From Agromyces cavernae (GTDB taxonomy: Bacteria; Actinomycetota; Actinomycetes; Actinomycetales; Microbacteriaceae), in contig NZ_JAJNMP010000001.1 of the NCBI RefSeq assembly GCF_021044935.1, forward strand, positions 930,001-994,000: a stretch of 64,000 nucleotides of DNA. The letters run 5' to 3'. Below, one piece after another: positions 44,264 through 55,868 of this stretch. How positions within the stretch are numbered: position 1 is the first letter of the stretch; every line of letters begins with the position of its first letter. Under the pieces are notes generated by a model. That model had not been told where the DNA came from. It was given only the letters and a program-made list of their open reading frames with translations, and did no database searches. The translations under genes were made by a program, and so were the position numbers.

Positions 44264-44286
44264 GCCCCCAGCCTAGGCCCGGGCGA

Positions 44287-45084
44287 TCATGTGACGCGTG
44301 GGCGGTACTCGCGCACGTGCGCCACCTCGAACACGAGCGGATGCGCGGACGTGTCGCGAGGGGCATCCGTCGGCAACTCGTAGACATCGAGCATGAGCTG
44401 CACCGGATAGTCGATCGACTGCTCGACGACCTTCACGAGCCGCCCGTCGATGAAGAACCGAAGCCGATCGGGCAGCCACTCGACGGCGTAATCGTGGAAC
44501 GCCGTCAGATCGCCCTCGACACGCACCTTCTCGAAGTCCATCACGAGCCGCGGGTCGCGCTGCGGCTTCACCCCGACCCCGACGAGACCGCCGGTCCCAT
44601 CGATCTCACTCCCGAAGATCTCGAAGATGCAGATCTCGCCGCTGTTCACGCCCTGGTCCTCGAAGCCGATCGGCCACAGGGCGACCATCGCCGAGGGCTG
44701 GCGGATTCCTCGAACCCGCGCTTCGATCACGCCGAAGTGCGGCAGCCACAGCCGCTCCTCATCCTGCTCCTCGCGCACGACCAGTCCCGCTCGGAACCGA
44801 TGCTGGCCCACCGGGCTGCGCATCGGTCCCGAGAACTGACCGGTCTGCAGGTGGGCCACGCGTACGTCGCCGTCGTACTCGGGCGACCACGGGGCGGTGT
44901 CCGCGTCGATGCGCAGCTTCAGCGTGCCGCCGGAGACCTCGGAACGGGCGCGAGTCGCCGCCCTCGAGCTCCAGTGCGGCGTGTAGTAGGGGAACCAACG
45001 CGTCTCCGCAAGGTCGAGCCCGTCGAACTGCTCGTCGACCGCGAGGTGGTACCCCGAGAGGTCGAGCGTGGCGCCATCTGTCAT
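44287..45084 (-). CDS. GH16-like protein with altered catalytic motif
   Basis: 265 residues, no signal peptide visible. Jelly-roll concanavalin fold with ALWPIGFEDQGVNSGEI, EWLPDRLRFFIDGRLVKVVEQS in parts and a final PLVFEVAHVREYRP strand. The GH16 core normally reads E-x-D-x-x-E; here it is GEICIFEIFG, so both Glu (nucleophile and acid/base) are kept but the middle Asp is Cys. Lack of a signal and the Asp-to-Cys change raise the chance of a changed or lost activity. Gene follows a SHOCT protein by 30 bp. Confidence 0.82.
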   Translation of the reverse strand: MTDGATLDLSGYHLAVDEQFDGLDLAETRWFPYYTPHWSSRAATRARSEVSGGTLKLRIDADTAPWSPEYDGDVRVAHLQTGQFSGPMRSPVGQHRFRAGLVVREEQDEERLWLPHFGVIEARVRGIRQPSAMVALWPIGFEDQGVNSGEICIFEIFGSEIDGTGGLVGVGVKPQRDPRLVMDFEKVRVEGDLTAFHDYAVEWLPDRLRFFIDGRLVKVVEQSIDYPVQLMLDVYELPTDAPRDTSAHPLVFEVAHVREYRPRVT

Positions 45085-45114
45085 CGCGGCCGCCTGGCCC
45101 GGGATACCGCCGGC

Positions 45115-48566
<3,452 letters not shown>

Positions 48567-48640
48567 TCATGATCGCCGCGGTCGGTCGTCTCTTCGGTGA
48601 GCGCGCATCGTGCGCGCCGGTAACCGGGAGAGCTCGATCC

Positions 48641-48859
48641 ATGCGCCCACATCGCGACACCAGTGTTCCCCACCGCGAGTTCTTCCGCGCGGTCGTGATC
48701 GGTGAGACGGTCGCGCTCGCCTGTACCTGCCCGCGCGGCGAGGACCACTGGTTCGAACCCGGCGAGGAGAACCCGGGCGATCCGCGCATCGGCGCGCGAC
48801 TGCGGGCGAAACTCGCCCTGGCCGACGACGGTGCGAACTCCTCGGATCGGCTCGGCTGA
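48641..48859 (+). CDS. Hypothetical small protein
   Basis: 72 residues from the ATG at 48641 (MRPHRDTSVPHREFFRAV), preceded by GGGAGAGC. It has ACTCPRGEDHW (two Cys, one His) and a charged end GARLRAKLALADDGAN. A GTG at 48524 would extend it by 39 residues. I do not recognise the family; coding status is fairly likely because the frame follows local codon bias. Confidence 0.5.
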   Translation: MRPHRDTSVPHREFFRAVVIGETVALACTCPRGEDHWFEPGEENPGDPRIGARLRAKLALADDGANSSDRLG

Positions 48860-48877
48860 CGAGCGGCGACCCGTGCC

Positions 48878-49576
48878 TCAGCGCGCGAGCGTCGCGACGA
48901 TCGCCTGCCCCAGCTGCACCGGCTTCGTGAACTGCGGCCAATGCCCGGTGGGCAGGTCGACGTAGTCGACGTGCTTCACCTTGGCGAGCTCGCGCGTGAA
49001 CGGCGAACCCGCGGCGATCCACTCGGTGAGCATCGCGCTCGGGAACTCGCACGCGATGACGGTGACGGGCACGTCGTACCGGCGCTCGTCGGTCAGCCGC
49101 ATCGCATCGGTCGCGACGGCGGCGGGCTCGGGGATCGCGCGCGCCCGGAACTGGGCCCTCAGTTCGTCGTCGAGATCGACGAGGTCTTCGTCGCCGAAGG
49201 CCTCCCACACGGGAAGAGGCATGTCGGCACCCTTGATGGGAAGCTCGTCGTTGATGCTGTCGCCCTCGGCGAGCGGCCCGGCATCGACGTACACGACACG
49301 GGCGATGCGATCGGGCCGGGCGTCGGCGACGCCGTGCGCGATGGCCCCGCCCCCCGAGTGGCCGACGAGCACGACCTCGCCGTCGAGCGAGTCGACCACG
49401 GCCGCCACGGCGTCGATGTGCGTGCGCAGGCCGATGCCCGACCGGTCGGCGTCGACCGATTCGAGGCCGGGAAGCGTGAGCGCATGCACGGTGTGGCCCG
49501 CCTCTTCGAGGAGCGGCGTCACCTGCTGCCACGATGACGCGTCGAGCCAGAATCCGGGGATGAGAATGACGTCCAT
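48878..49576 (-). CDS. Alpha/beta hydrolase
   Basis: 232 residues. IPGFWLDASSWQQVTPLLEEAG, nucleophile elbow LVGHSGGGAIAHGVAD and a C-terminal PTGHWPQFTKP (catalytic His region). Compact single domain of the esterase/haloperoxidase-like group. Substrate unknown. It lies 9 bp downstream of the DMT transporter on the same strand, suggesting an operon. Confidence 0.9.
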   Translation of the reverse strand: MDVILIPGFWLDASSWQQVTPLLEEAGHTVHALTLPGLESVDADRSGIGLRTHIDAVAAVVDSLDGEVVLVGHSGGGAIAHGVADARPDRIARVVYVDAGPLAEGDSINDELPIKGADMPLPVWEAFGDEDLVDLDDELRAQFRARAIPEPAAVATDAMRLTDERRYDVPVTVIACEFPSAMLTEWIAAGSPFTRELAKVKHVDYVDLPTGHWPQFTKPVQLGQAIVATLAR

Positions 49577-49585
49577 ACCGCGAAG

Positions 49586-50674
49586 CTACCGGGCCCCACC
49601 GACATCCCGGACCGGCACTGCGGGCCGCTCCGGACGCGAATGCGAAGACGACGAAGGCGAAGACGACGAAGGCGAAGACGACGAGGGCGACGAAGGCGCC
49701 GGCTCGTCACGCCCGCCTCCCTTGCTGCCCGTCGCGAGCAGCACGATGCCCGCCGCGAGGACGACGAGTCCGGCGACCGCGCCGGCCGGCAGCGTCTCGC
49801 CGAGCACCGTCACGCCGAGCAGCCCCGCGGTCAGCGGCTCGGCGAGCGTCAGCGTCGACACCGTCGCGGGCGCGAGCCCCCTGAGGCCGAGCCCGAACAG
49901 CACGTACGCGAGCGCCGTGGCGACGAGGCCGAGCCAGAGCGCCATCGCGATGCCGGGCCCGGTCGCGAGCCACGAGGCATCCGTCATCGCGAGCACCGGC
50001 ACGCTCGCGGCGCCGGCGGCGCCGAACAGCGCGCCCATGCTGCCGGTGGCGGTCCACCCGCGATCGAGCAGCGCCTTCGCCGCGAGCGTGTAGACCGCGT
50101 AGGAGGCGCCCGCGCCGACCGAGGCGAGCAGGCCGAGCGGGTCGGCCGTCGCGGCGCCGCCGACATCCGCTGTGCCCGACCCGGTCGACGCCGCGAGGAT
50201 GGCGACGCCGGCAGTCGCGATCGCCGTCGCCGCGCCCCAGCGATGGCCGGGATAGCGTCGGTGCAGCGCCCAGTCGAGTGCTCCGGTGATGACCGGCGCC
50301 GACCCGAGCGCGACGACCGTGCCGACAGCGACGCCGTTCGCGGCGGTGCCGGCGAAGAACGCGGGCTGGTAGGCGAGCACCCCGGCCGCTCCGACCGCGA
50401 TGATCGCCCAGGTGGGCAGCCGGTGCGCGGGGGCGCGAACGGCGATCGGATGTCCCGGGCCATCGCCGCGCGTCGATACGGCGGGTGTCCCGGCCGCGTC
50501 GCGCCGACGCGCGGCGAAGGTCATGGCGATGGCGACGAGCCCGAGCGCACCGCCGCCCACGACGAGCCGTGCCGCTCCGAGCGAGAGCGCGCCCGCGTCG
50601 GGGCCGAGCGCCTGCGCGGTGCCGGTGGTGCCGAAGCACACGGCGGCGAGCAGCACGGCGAGCACGAAACGCAT
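49586..50674 (-). CDS. EamA/DMT-superfamily transporter
   Basis: 362 residues, ten hydrophobic segments in two EamA halves (LAAVCFGTTGTAQALGPDA near the start, YVLFGLGLRGLAPATVSTLTL and AEPLTAGLLGVTVLGE in the second). Exports or imports small metabolites; substrate unknown. The C-terminus ends in a SSPSSSSPSSSS repeat tail. There is no RBS before the ATG, and an AT-rich TAACAAT lies 7-13 bp upstream, so a leaderless mRNA is likely. Confidence 0.9.
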   Translation of the reverse strand: MRFVLAVLLAAVCFGTTGTAQALGPDAGALSLGAARLVVGGGALGLVAIAMTFAARRRDAAGTPAVSTRGDGPGHPIAVRAPAHRLPTWAIIAVGAAGVLAYQPAFFAGTAANGVAVGTVVALGSAPVITGALDWALHRRYPGHRWGAATAIATAGVAILAASTGSGTADVGGAATADPLGLLASVGAGASYAVYTLAAKALLDRGWTATGSMGALFGAAGAASVPVLAMTDASWLATGPGIAMALWLGLVATALAYVLFGLGLRGLAPATVSTLTLAEPLTAGLLGVTVLGETLPAGAVAGLVVLAAGIVLLATGSKGGGRDEPAPSSPSSSSPSSSSPSSSSHSRPERPAVPVRDVGGAR

Positions 50675-50679
50675 GGCAT

Positions 50680-50692
50680 ATTGTTACACAAT
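50680..50692 (-). promoter_or_regulatory. Palindrome and probable leaderless promoter of the DMT gene
   Basis: ATTGT-TAC-ACAAT is a perfect inverted repeat 5 bp before the start codon, overlapping a -10-like TAACAAT on the minus strand. Such placement would let a repressor block initiation. Confidence 0.45.
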
Positions 50693-50815
50693 CTGTGGCG
50701 GTCGGCAGCAGGTAGGCTCGCGATGTCGCACGCGCGGCACGGCGACGAGGCCGCAGCCACGCGGCATCCGATCGCCCTGAATCCCCGCAGGGCCACCCGA
50801 ACCGGAAGGATCCCC

Positions 50816-51856
50816 GTGCGCGCCGTGCACTTCAACGCCTTCGGTGAGCAGCCCGAACTCGCCGACGTCCCCGAGCCCGAGTGCCCGCCTCGCGGCGCGG
50901 TCATCAAGGTGCGCGCGACCGGACTCTGCCGCAGCGACTGGCACGCGTGGATGGGCCACGACGACACGGTGTCGCTGCCGCACGTGCCGGGGCACGAGTT
51001 CGCCGGCGAGATCGCGGTGCTCGGCTCAGAGGTCGGCCCCGAGTCGGGCTGGGCAGTCGGCGACCGCGTCACGGCTCCCTTCATCTGCGCGTGCGGGCGC
51101 TGCGACGAGTGCCGCTCGGGCAACGAGCAGGTCTGCGACCACCAGTCGCAGCCGGGCTTCACGCACTGGGGCTCGTTCGCCGAGTACGTCGCGATCGACG
51201 AGGCCGAGCTCAACCTCATCCGCCTGCCCGACGGGCTGGGCTTCGTCGAGGCCGCATCGCTCGGGTGCCGGTTCGCGACGGCGTACCGGGCCATCATGGC
51301 GCGCAGCCGCCTGGCGACCGGCGAGCAGATCGCGGTGCACGGATGCGGCGGGGTCGGGCTCTCCGTGATCATGATCGCCGTGGCGGCCGGGGTGAAGGTC
51401 TACGGCGTGGATGTCTCGGACGCGGCGCTCGCCGCGGCCGAGAAGCTCGGAGCCGTGCCCGTGCGCGGCGGTGAAGGTGCGGCCGAGCGCATCCTCGAGG
51501 CCTCCGGGGGCGGCGTCGATGTGTCGGTCGACGCGTTCGGCAGTAGCGAGACGTCGTTCGCGTCGGTGCGGAGCCTCAAGAAGCGCGGCCGCCACGTGCA
51601 GATCGGGCTGATGCTCGGCGACAACGCGCTCGCCGCGATGCCGATGGACGCCGTCATCGCCGGCGAACTCGAGATCCTCGGCAGCCATGGCATGGCCGCG
51701 CACGAATACCCGTCGATGCTCGGCGCGGTCGCGTCGGGCTACTTCAGGCCGATCGAGCTCGTCGGCCGGCGCATCACGCTCGACGAGGTGCCGACGGCGC
51801 TCGCGTCGATGGGCACGGCCGGCAGCGGCTCGGGCATGACCGTCGTCGAACTGTAG
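50816..51856 (+). CDS. Zinc-dependent alcohol dehydrogenase (MDR family)
   Basis: 346 residues. Catalytic zinc ligands in ATGLCRSDWHAW and VPGHEFAGEI; structural zinc site CACGRCDECRSGNEQVC; Rossmann GCGGVGLSVIMIA. Probably NAD-dependent oxidation of an alcohol. GTG start at 50816 with GGAAGGA 5 bp upstream. Divergent from the DMT transporter. Confidence 0.94.
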   Translation: MRAVHFNAFGEQPELADVPEPECPPRGAVIKVRATGLCRSDWHAWMGHDDTVSLPHVPGHEFAGEIAVLGSEVGPESGWAVGDRVTAPFICACGRCDECRSGNEQVCDHQSQPGFTHWGSFAEYVAIDEAELNLIRLPDGLGFVEAASLGCRFATAYRAIMARSRLATGEQIAVHGCGGVGLSVIMIAVAAGVKVYGVDVSDAALAAAEKLGAVPVRGGEGAAERILEASGGGVDVSVDAFGSSETSFASVRSLKKRGRHVQIGLMLGDNALAAMPMDAVIAGELEILGSHGMAAHEYPSMLGAVASGYFRPIELVGRRITLDEVPTALASMGTAGSGSGMTVVEL

Positions 51857-51937
51857 TCCGAGCCTCACCGCGCCGCCCATTCCGTCACGCGACGCTTCGG
51901 CATAGTCTGAGGTCGAGCGACGCTGGGAGGACATCGC

Positions 51938-52138
51938 ATGGATCTTGGCATCGTCGCGATCATCGGCGTGGTCGTGCTGCTGCTCGCCTCCGTGGTCTGG
52001 CTGGGTGTGCGCGAGCGGCGGACCCGCGAACTGCCCGGCGATCACCATGCCGCATTCCAGGGCGAGCGCTCGCACAGCGAGGCGATGGCCGCAGCGTTCA
52101 CGGCCGACGCGGTGCGCGATGGCGGCGGGGCCATCTGA
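51938..52138 (+). CDS. Small single-helix membrane protein
   Basis: 66 residues: MDLGIVAIIGVVVLLLASVV, then WLGVRERRTRELPGDHHA and an Ala-rich end. Strong RBS (GGGAGGA). No known family. Confidence 0.7.
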   Translation: MDLGIVAIIGVVVLLLASVVWLGVRERRTRELPGDHHAAFQGERSHSEAMAAAFTADAVRDGGGAI

Positions 52139-52167
52139 CGCGCAGCCGTCGAGTCGTGACTCGGGCT

Positions 52168-52761
52168 TCAGTGGCTCGGCGTGAGTACGGCCAGCACGGT
52201 TTCCGTGATCAGGGTGGGAGCCTGCGCTTCGGTGATGTCGCCGCGGTGCAGGGCGTCGGCGGCGCCGTGCACCGTGCTGTGCGCCACCTCGACGAGCCAG
52301 GCGATCGGCAGGTCGGAACGGAACGCGCCCGACGCCTGACCGCGTTCGATCAGGCCGCGCATGCGGGTCATGGGCTGCACATGCGCATCGTGGATGTCCT
52401 CGGGAGCCAGCGCCGCCTCGGCGGCAACGATGAGCGAGCCGTACCGGTGGGTCAGCCGCCACGTCGCTTCGAGGAGTCGTGCGAGCGCGTCACGCGGGTC
52501 GCCCTCGAGGTCGAGGCCGTTCAGCTCGGCGTCGGTGTCGTGGATCGCACGATCGACGACCTCGCGGATCAGGGCGGCGCGCGAGTCGAAGTGGCCATAG
52601 AGCGTGACCCGCCCGACTCCGGCGGCCTTGGCGATGTCGTTGACGCTGACGTTCGGGTCCCTGGCGAGCGACGCGGTGGCCGCCTCGATGATGGCGGCGA
52701 TGTTCTTTCGGGCGTCGGCGCGCTTCGCGCCGGCGGCCCCCGTCGTACCCAGGGTCTGCAT
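52168..52761 (-). CDS. TetR-family transcriptional regulator
   Basis: 198 residues. HTH near 20-65: IIEAATASLARDPNVSVNDI, AKAAGVGRVTLYGHFDSRAAL. C-terminal ligand domain with RYGSLIVAAEAALAPEDIH. Start ATG at 52761 with GGAGG 6 bp upstream. The target is not obvious; neighbours are unrelated genes. GGACACCTGTGTC, nearly palindromic, lies 55 bp upstream (52813-52826) and may be its own operator. Confidence 0.9.
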   Translation of the reverse strand: MQTLGTTGAAGAKRADARKNIAAIIEAATASLARDPNVSVNDIAKAAGVGRVTLYGHFDSRAALIREVVDRAIHDTDAELNGLDLEGDPRDALARLLEATWRLTHRYGSLIVAAEAALAPEDIHDAHVQPMTRMRGLIERGQASGAFRSDLPIAWLVEVAHSTVHGAADALHRGDITEAQAPTLITETVLAVLTPSH

Positions 52762-52853
52762 CGTCGTCCTCCGATCCTTGCGTTGAGACACTATCGCCGA
52801 TTCCCCGTTCTCGGACACCTGTGTCAACGTTGCGGTTGTCGCGATGGCCCCGT

Positions 52854-52921
52854 TCCGGGGGTGCATTCGCGCCATCTCGAGACGGATGCAGGCCTGATTC
52901 TGGCGCGAAGGCACCCCCGGA
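52854..52921. repeat. Inverted-repeat element, TCCGGGGGTGC family (copy 2)
   Basis: Arms 52854-52874 and 52901-52921 are 21 bp with one mismatch (TCCGGGGGTGCATTCGCGCC against its partner). Homologous to 15868-15934. Unlike copy 1, this copy lies between divergent genes, so a terminator role cannot explain it. Confidence 0.85.
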
Positions 52922-52970
52922 GCGGAAGAGCGTGATTCCCGACGGGCGAGCGGCGCGCCACAATGGTCGG

Positions 52971-53990
52971 ATGGACCCCGTCGCAGCGCTCGAGGAGATC
53001 GCCTTCCTGCTCGAACGCGACCGGGCGTCGGCCTTCAAGTCGAAGGCGTTCCGGCGGGCCGCCGAAGCCGTGCGGGGGCTCGACGCCGACGAGATCGCCG
53101 CCCGCGTGCGCGACGGACGACTCAAGCGCACGGCCGGCATCGGCGACTCCACGTTCACGGTGATCGCGCAGGCCGTCGACGGTGCGGTGCCCGACCGACT
53201 CGCCGATCTGCGCACGGCGGCCGGCCTCTCACCGACGGGCGTCGTCGAGGGTCTGCGGGCCGAGCTGCGCGGCGACCTGCACAGCCACACCGACTGGAGC
53301 GACGGCACGACGAGCCTCGAGGTGATGGCCCGCGCGGCCGCCGCACTCGGCCTCGAGTACCTCGCGATCACCGACCACTCGCCGAGCCTGCGCGTCGCCA
53401 ACGGGCTGAGCGCCGAGCGCCTCGCCGAGCAGTTGCAGCTGCTCGCCGACGTGCAGGCACGCGTCCGCGACATCCGCCTGCTCGCCGGAATCGAGGTCGA
53501 CATCCTGCTCGACGGAAGCCTCGACCAGACACCAGAGATGTTCGACCGGCTCGATGTGGTCGTCGCGAGCGTGCACTCGAAACTGCGCATGGAGCGCGCT
53601 GAGATGACCGAGCGGATGCTCCGTGCGATCGCCGACCCGTACATGAACGTGCTCGGGCACTGCACGGGGCGACTCGTCGAGGGCTCTCGCGGCACCCGGC
53701 CGCAGTCGACCTTCGACGCCGAGGCGGTGTTCGCGGCGTGCGCCGAGCATGACGTCGCGGTCGAGATCAACTCGCGGCCCGAGCGCCAGGACCCACCCGA
53801 CGAGCTCATCCAGGTCGCGCTCGAGGCGGGGTGCCTCTTCTCGATCGACAGCGACTCGCACGCGCCCGGGCACCTGACGTTCCTCGAACTCGGCGCCGCA
53901 CGCGCGGCAGCCAACGGGGTGCCGGCCGAGCGCATCATCACCACGTGGCCGGCCGACCGGTTGATCGAGTGGGCCGCTGCCGGTCGCTGA
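52971..53990 (+). CDS. PHP-domain protein with helix-hairpin-helix region (PolX C-terminal type)
   Basis: 339 residues. The N-terminal part (about 1-80) has helical repeats with RTAGIGDSTFTVIAQA resembling a helix-hairpin-helix DNA-binding element. The PHP phosphoesterase follows: GDLHSHTDWSDG, LAITDHSPSLR, AGIEVDIL, VVASVHSKLRM, GHCTGRL, EINSRP and SIDSDSHAPG, giving all metal-ligand clusters. It resembles the PolX phosphoesterase half without the polymerase. Start at ATG 52971; the upstream frame passes through the repeat element. Confidence 0.9.
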   Translation: MDPVAALEEIAFLLERDRASAFKSKAFRRAAEAVRGLDADEIAARVRDGRLKRTAGIGDSTFTVIAQAVDGAVPDRLADLRTAAGLSPTGVVEGLRAELRGDLHSHTDWSDGTTSLEVMARAAAALGLEYLAITDHSPSLRVANGLSAERLAEQLQLLADVQARVRDIRLLAGIEVDILLDGSLDQTPEMFDRLDVVVASVHSKLRMERAEMTERMLRAIADPYMNVLGHCTGRLVEGSRGTRPQSTFDAEAVFAACAEHDVAVEINSRPERQDPPDELIQVALEAGCLFSIDSDSHAPGHLTFLELGAARAAANGVPAERIITTWPADRLIEWAAAGR

Positions 53991-54098
53991 GCGTCGACAC
54001 CCTGGGCCCGACTGCGGTGCGCCAACGCCCGACATGACGAACGAGCGGCGCGATTCGTTGGGTTGTCGGTCGCCCTGGTCGCGCGCGAGGATCGAGTC

Positions 54099-54908
54099 AT
54101 GGGACGACGGATGCCTGGTCGCTTGCTGCTCGTGACGCCCGCAGTGGTCGCTGCCGCCGTGCTCGCGGGGTGCGCCACCGCCGCGCCGTCGCCCGGCGCC
54201 GCCCCGAGCCCGTCGGCGCCGTCGAGCAGTGATGCCGACGCCACGCTCCTGTGCGGGGACTCACCGGTTTCGGTGGACGCGCTCGAGCAGGCGAGACCCG
54301 CCACCGAGTTGCCGCCCGACGTCGTGGCGGTTCTCGAAGGACCCTCGGTGCCCATCGAGGGGCCGCTTTCGGCTTGGCTGATCGAAACCGAGAGTGCGGA
54401 ACACGTCGCGATCATGCGCAAGGTCGATCCACCTCAGGATCTCGGTGGAGGCGACATTCGCGACTACCAGCTCGTCGCGATCTCGACCGGCACCGAGCAC
54501 GCGATGCCGCTCACGCCGCCGTGGGGCCTCGAGGCGGCGGGGGATTGCGCCCTCACGATCAGTCTCGGAGACCTCATCCAAGCCGACGTCGTGCTCGACC
54601 CGGACGCACGGCCCGAACCTGACGACGATGCGGTCGCGCTCCTCGTCACCGAACGTGCGTGCAACTCCGGCGAGCCGGCGACTGGTCGTGTCGAACTCGT
54701 CGAGCTCGTCGAGACCGAGACGACGGTCGAGGTCGTGATCGGGGTCCGACCGAACCGACCCGACGACGGTGGCCCCGCGGTCTTCACGTGCCCGGGGAAT
54801 CCGCCCACCCCGTTCACCGTCGACCTCGAGCAGCCGCTCGGCGACCGGGCGATCCTGAATGCCGCCGTCGTTCCCGCCCGCGAGATCACCGCCCCGACGG
54901 GGTGGTGA
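54099..54908 (+). CDS. Putative lipoprotein
   Basis: 269 residues. Signal sequence GRLLLVTPAVVAAAVLAGCA with lipobox LAGC, then a Pro/Ser linker and an acidic globular part. No known domain recognised. Repeated ELVELVETETTVEV near 210. ATG at 54099 with GAGG upstream. Confidence 0.85.
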   Translation: MGRRMPGRLLLVTPAVVAAAVLAGCATAAPSPGAAPSPSAPSSSDADATLLCGDSPVSVDALEQARPATELPPDVVAVLEGPSVPIEGPLSAWLIETESAEHVAIMRKVDPPQDLGGGDIRDYQLVAISTGTEHAMPLTPPWGLEAAGDCALTISLGDLIQADVVLDPDARPEPDDDAVALLVTERACNSGEPATGRVELVELVETETTVEVVIGVRPNRPDDGGPAVFTCPGNPPTPFTVDLEQPLGDRAILNAAVVPAREITAPTGW

Positions 54909-54922
54909 TCGCCCGCGGCTGA

Positions 54923-55144
54923 TCAGCCGGCAGTTGTGCCGTCGATTGCACTCATGACCGCGTCGACATCGTTCTCCAACGCGGGCAACCCGGCTTCCGA
55001 GAGCCGCTGCCGCACCATCGTGCGTACGTCGTCGACGTTGCCGATGGCCACGTCGCCGCGCACCTGCTGGATCACCCCTTCGAGTCTCTGGTCGTCGGTG
55101 GCATCGTCGTGGCCGTCTTCGATCGGTGCATCCTGCGTGTCCAT
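54923..55144 (-). CDS. Hypothetical acidic helical protein
   Basis: 73 residues: MDTQDAPIEDGHDDATDD, then QRLEGVIQQVRGDVAIGNVD and VRTMVRQRLSEAGL. Rich in Asp and Glu; resembles small actinobacterial proteins with no known function. Divergent from the DUF4383 gene. Confidence 0.65.
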   Translation of the reverse strand: MDTQDAPIEDGHDDATDDQRLEGVIQQVRGDVAIGNVDDVRTMVRQRLSEAGLPALENDVDAVMSAIDGTTAG

Positions 55145-55311
55145 GCGATCACGGTCGCACGACGCGGGGGCCGCCGCCTCCCCTTGACAGGACGCGCACG
55201 CGGTGCATTGCTCAGCATCGACAGCTCGCCGGGGAGCGCGGTTCGCGCGCAGGAGGAGTATCTTCCGGGAGTAGGAGGTATCAGGCAACACACAGCGAAA
55301 GGGAAGGAACC

Positions 55312-55782
55312 ATGAGTGCCACACGCGATACGACTGGTCGCACCCGCTACGCCGAGACCGTTATCCAGAAGATCGCCCTGATTCTCGGCATCGTCTTCCT
55401 CGTCGTGGGGATCGCCGGATTCATCCCGGGTCTCACGACCGACGTCGATGCGATCGTCTTCTCGGGCCACGAGTCGGGCGCGCTGCTGCTGGGGGTCTTC
55501 CAAGTGTCGATCCTGCACAACATCGTGCACCTGCTCTACGGCGTCGCGGGCGTCGCCCTCGCCGCCGGCGCCGCCGCCTCCCGCAACTACCTCATCTGGG
55601 GCGGTGCTGTCTACCTGTTGATCTGGCTCTACGGCCTGTTCGTGGCCGGCGGTGAACACCCGGCGAACTTCGTGCCGATGAACCAGGCCGACAACTGGCT
55701 GCACCTCGGGCTCGGCGTAGGCATGATCCTGCTGGGCATTTTCGTCGGGCGCGAGCGGGGAGTGCGGGCCGCCGAGGCCTGA
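55312..55782 (+). CDS. DUF4383 membrane protein
   Basis: 156 residues, four hydrophobic segments. Family features: LGIVFLVVGIAGFIPG, ILHNIVHLLYGVAGVALA and NWLHLGLGVGMILLG. Histidines in HNIVHLL and WLHL are characteristic. Function unknown. Good RBS GGGAAGGA. Confidence 0.9.
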   Translation: MSATRDTTGRTRYAETVIQKIALILGIVFLVVGIAGFIPGLTTDVDAIVFSGHESGALLLGVFQVSILHNIVHLLYGVAGVALAAGAAASRNYLIWGGAVYLLIWLYGLFVAGGEHPANFVPMNQADNWLHLGLGVGMILLGIFVGRERGVRAAEA

Positions 55783-55803
55783 CGGGCCGGTTTTCCGGGC
55801 CGC

Positions 55804-55826
55804 TTCAGCTTTCAGGAAGGCTTCAG
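55804..55826 (+). promoter_or_regulatory. TTCAG repeats before the glycosyltransferase operon
   Basis: TTCAG at 55804, 55811 and 55822; the last two lie in an 11-bp direct repeat (TTTCAGGAAGG / CTTCAGGTCAC). Typical spacing of an OmpR-family regulator site. Confidence 0.4.
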
Positions 55827-55868
55827 GTCACCCGAGGACGATTGGCCCCGACGGAGGGGGGTCTGTCG

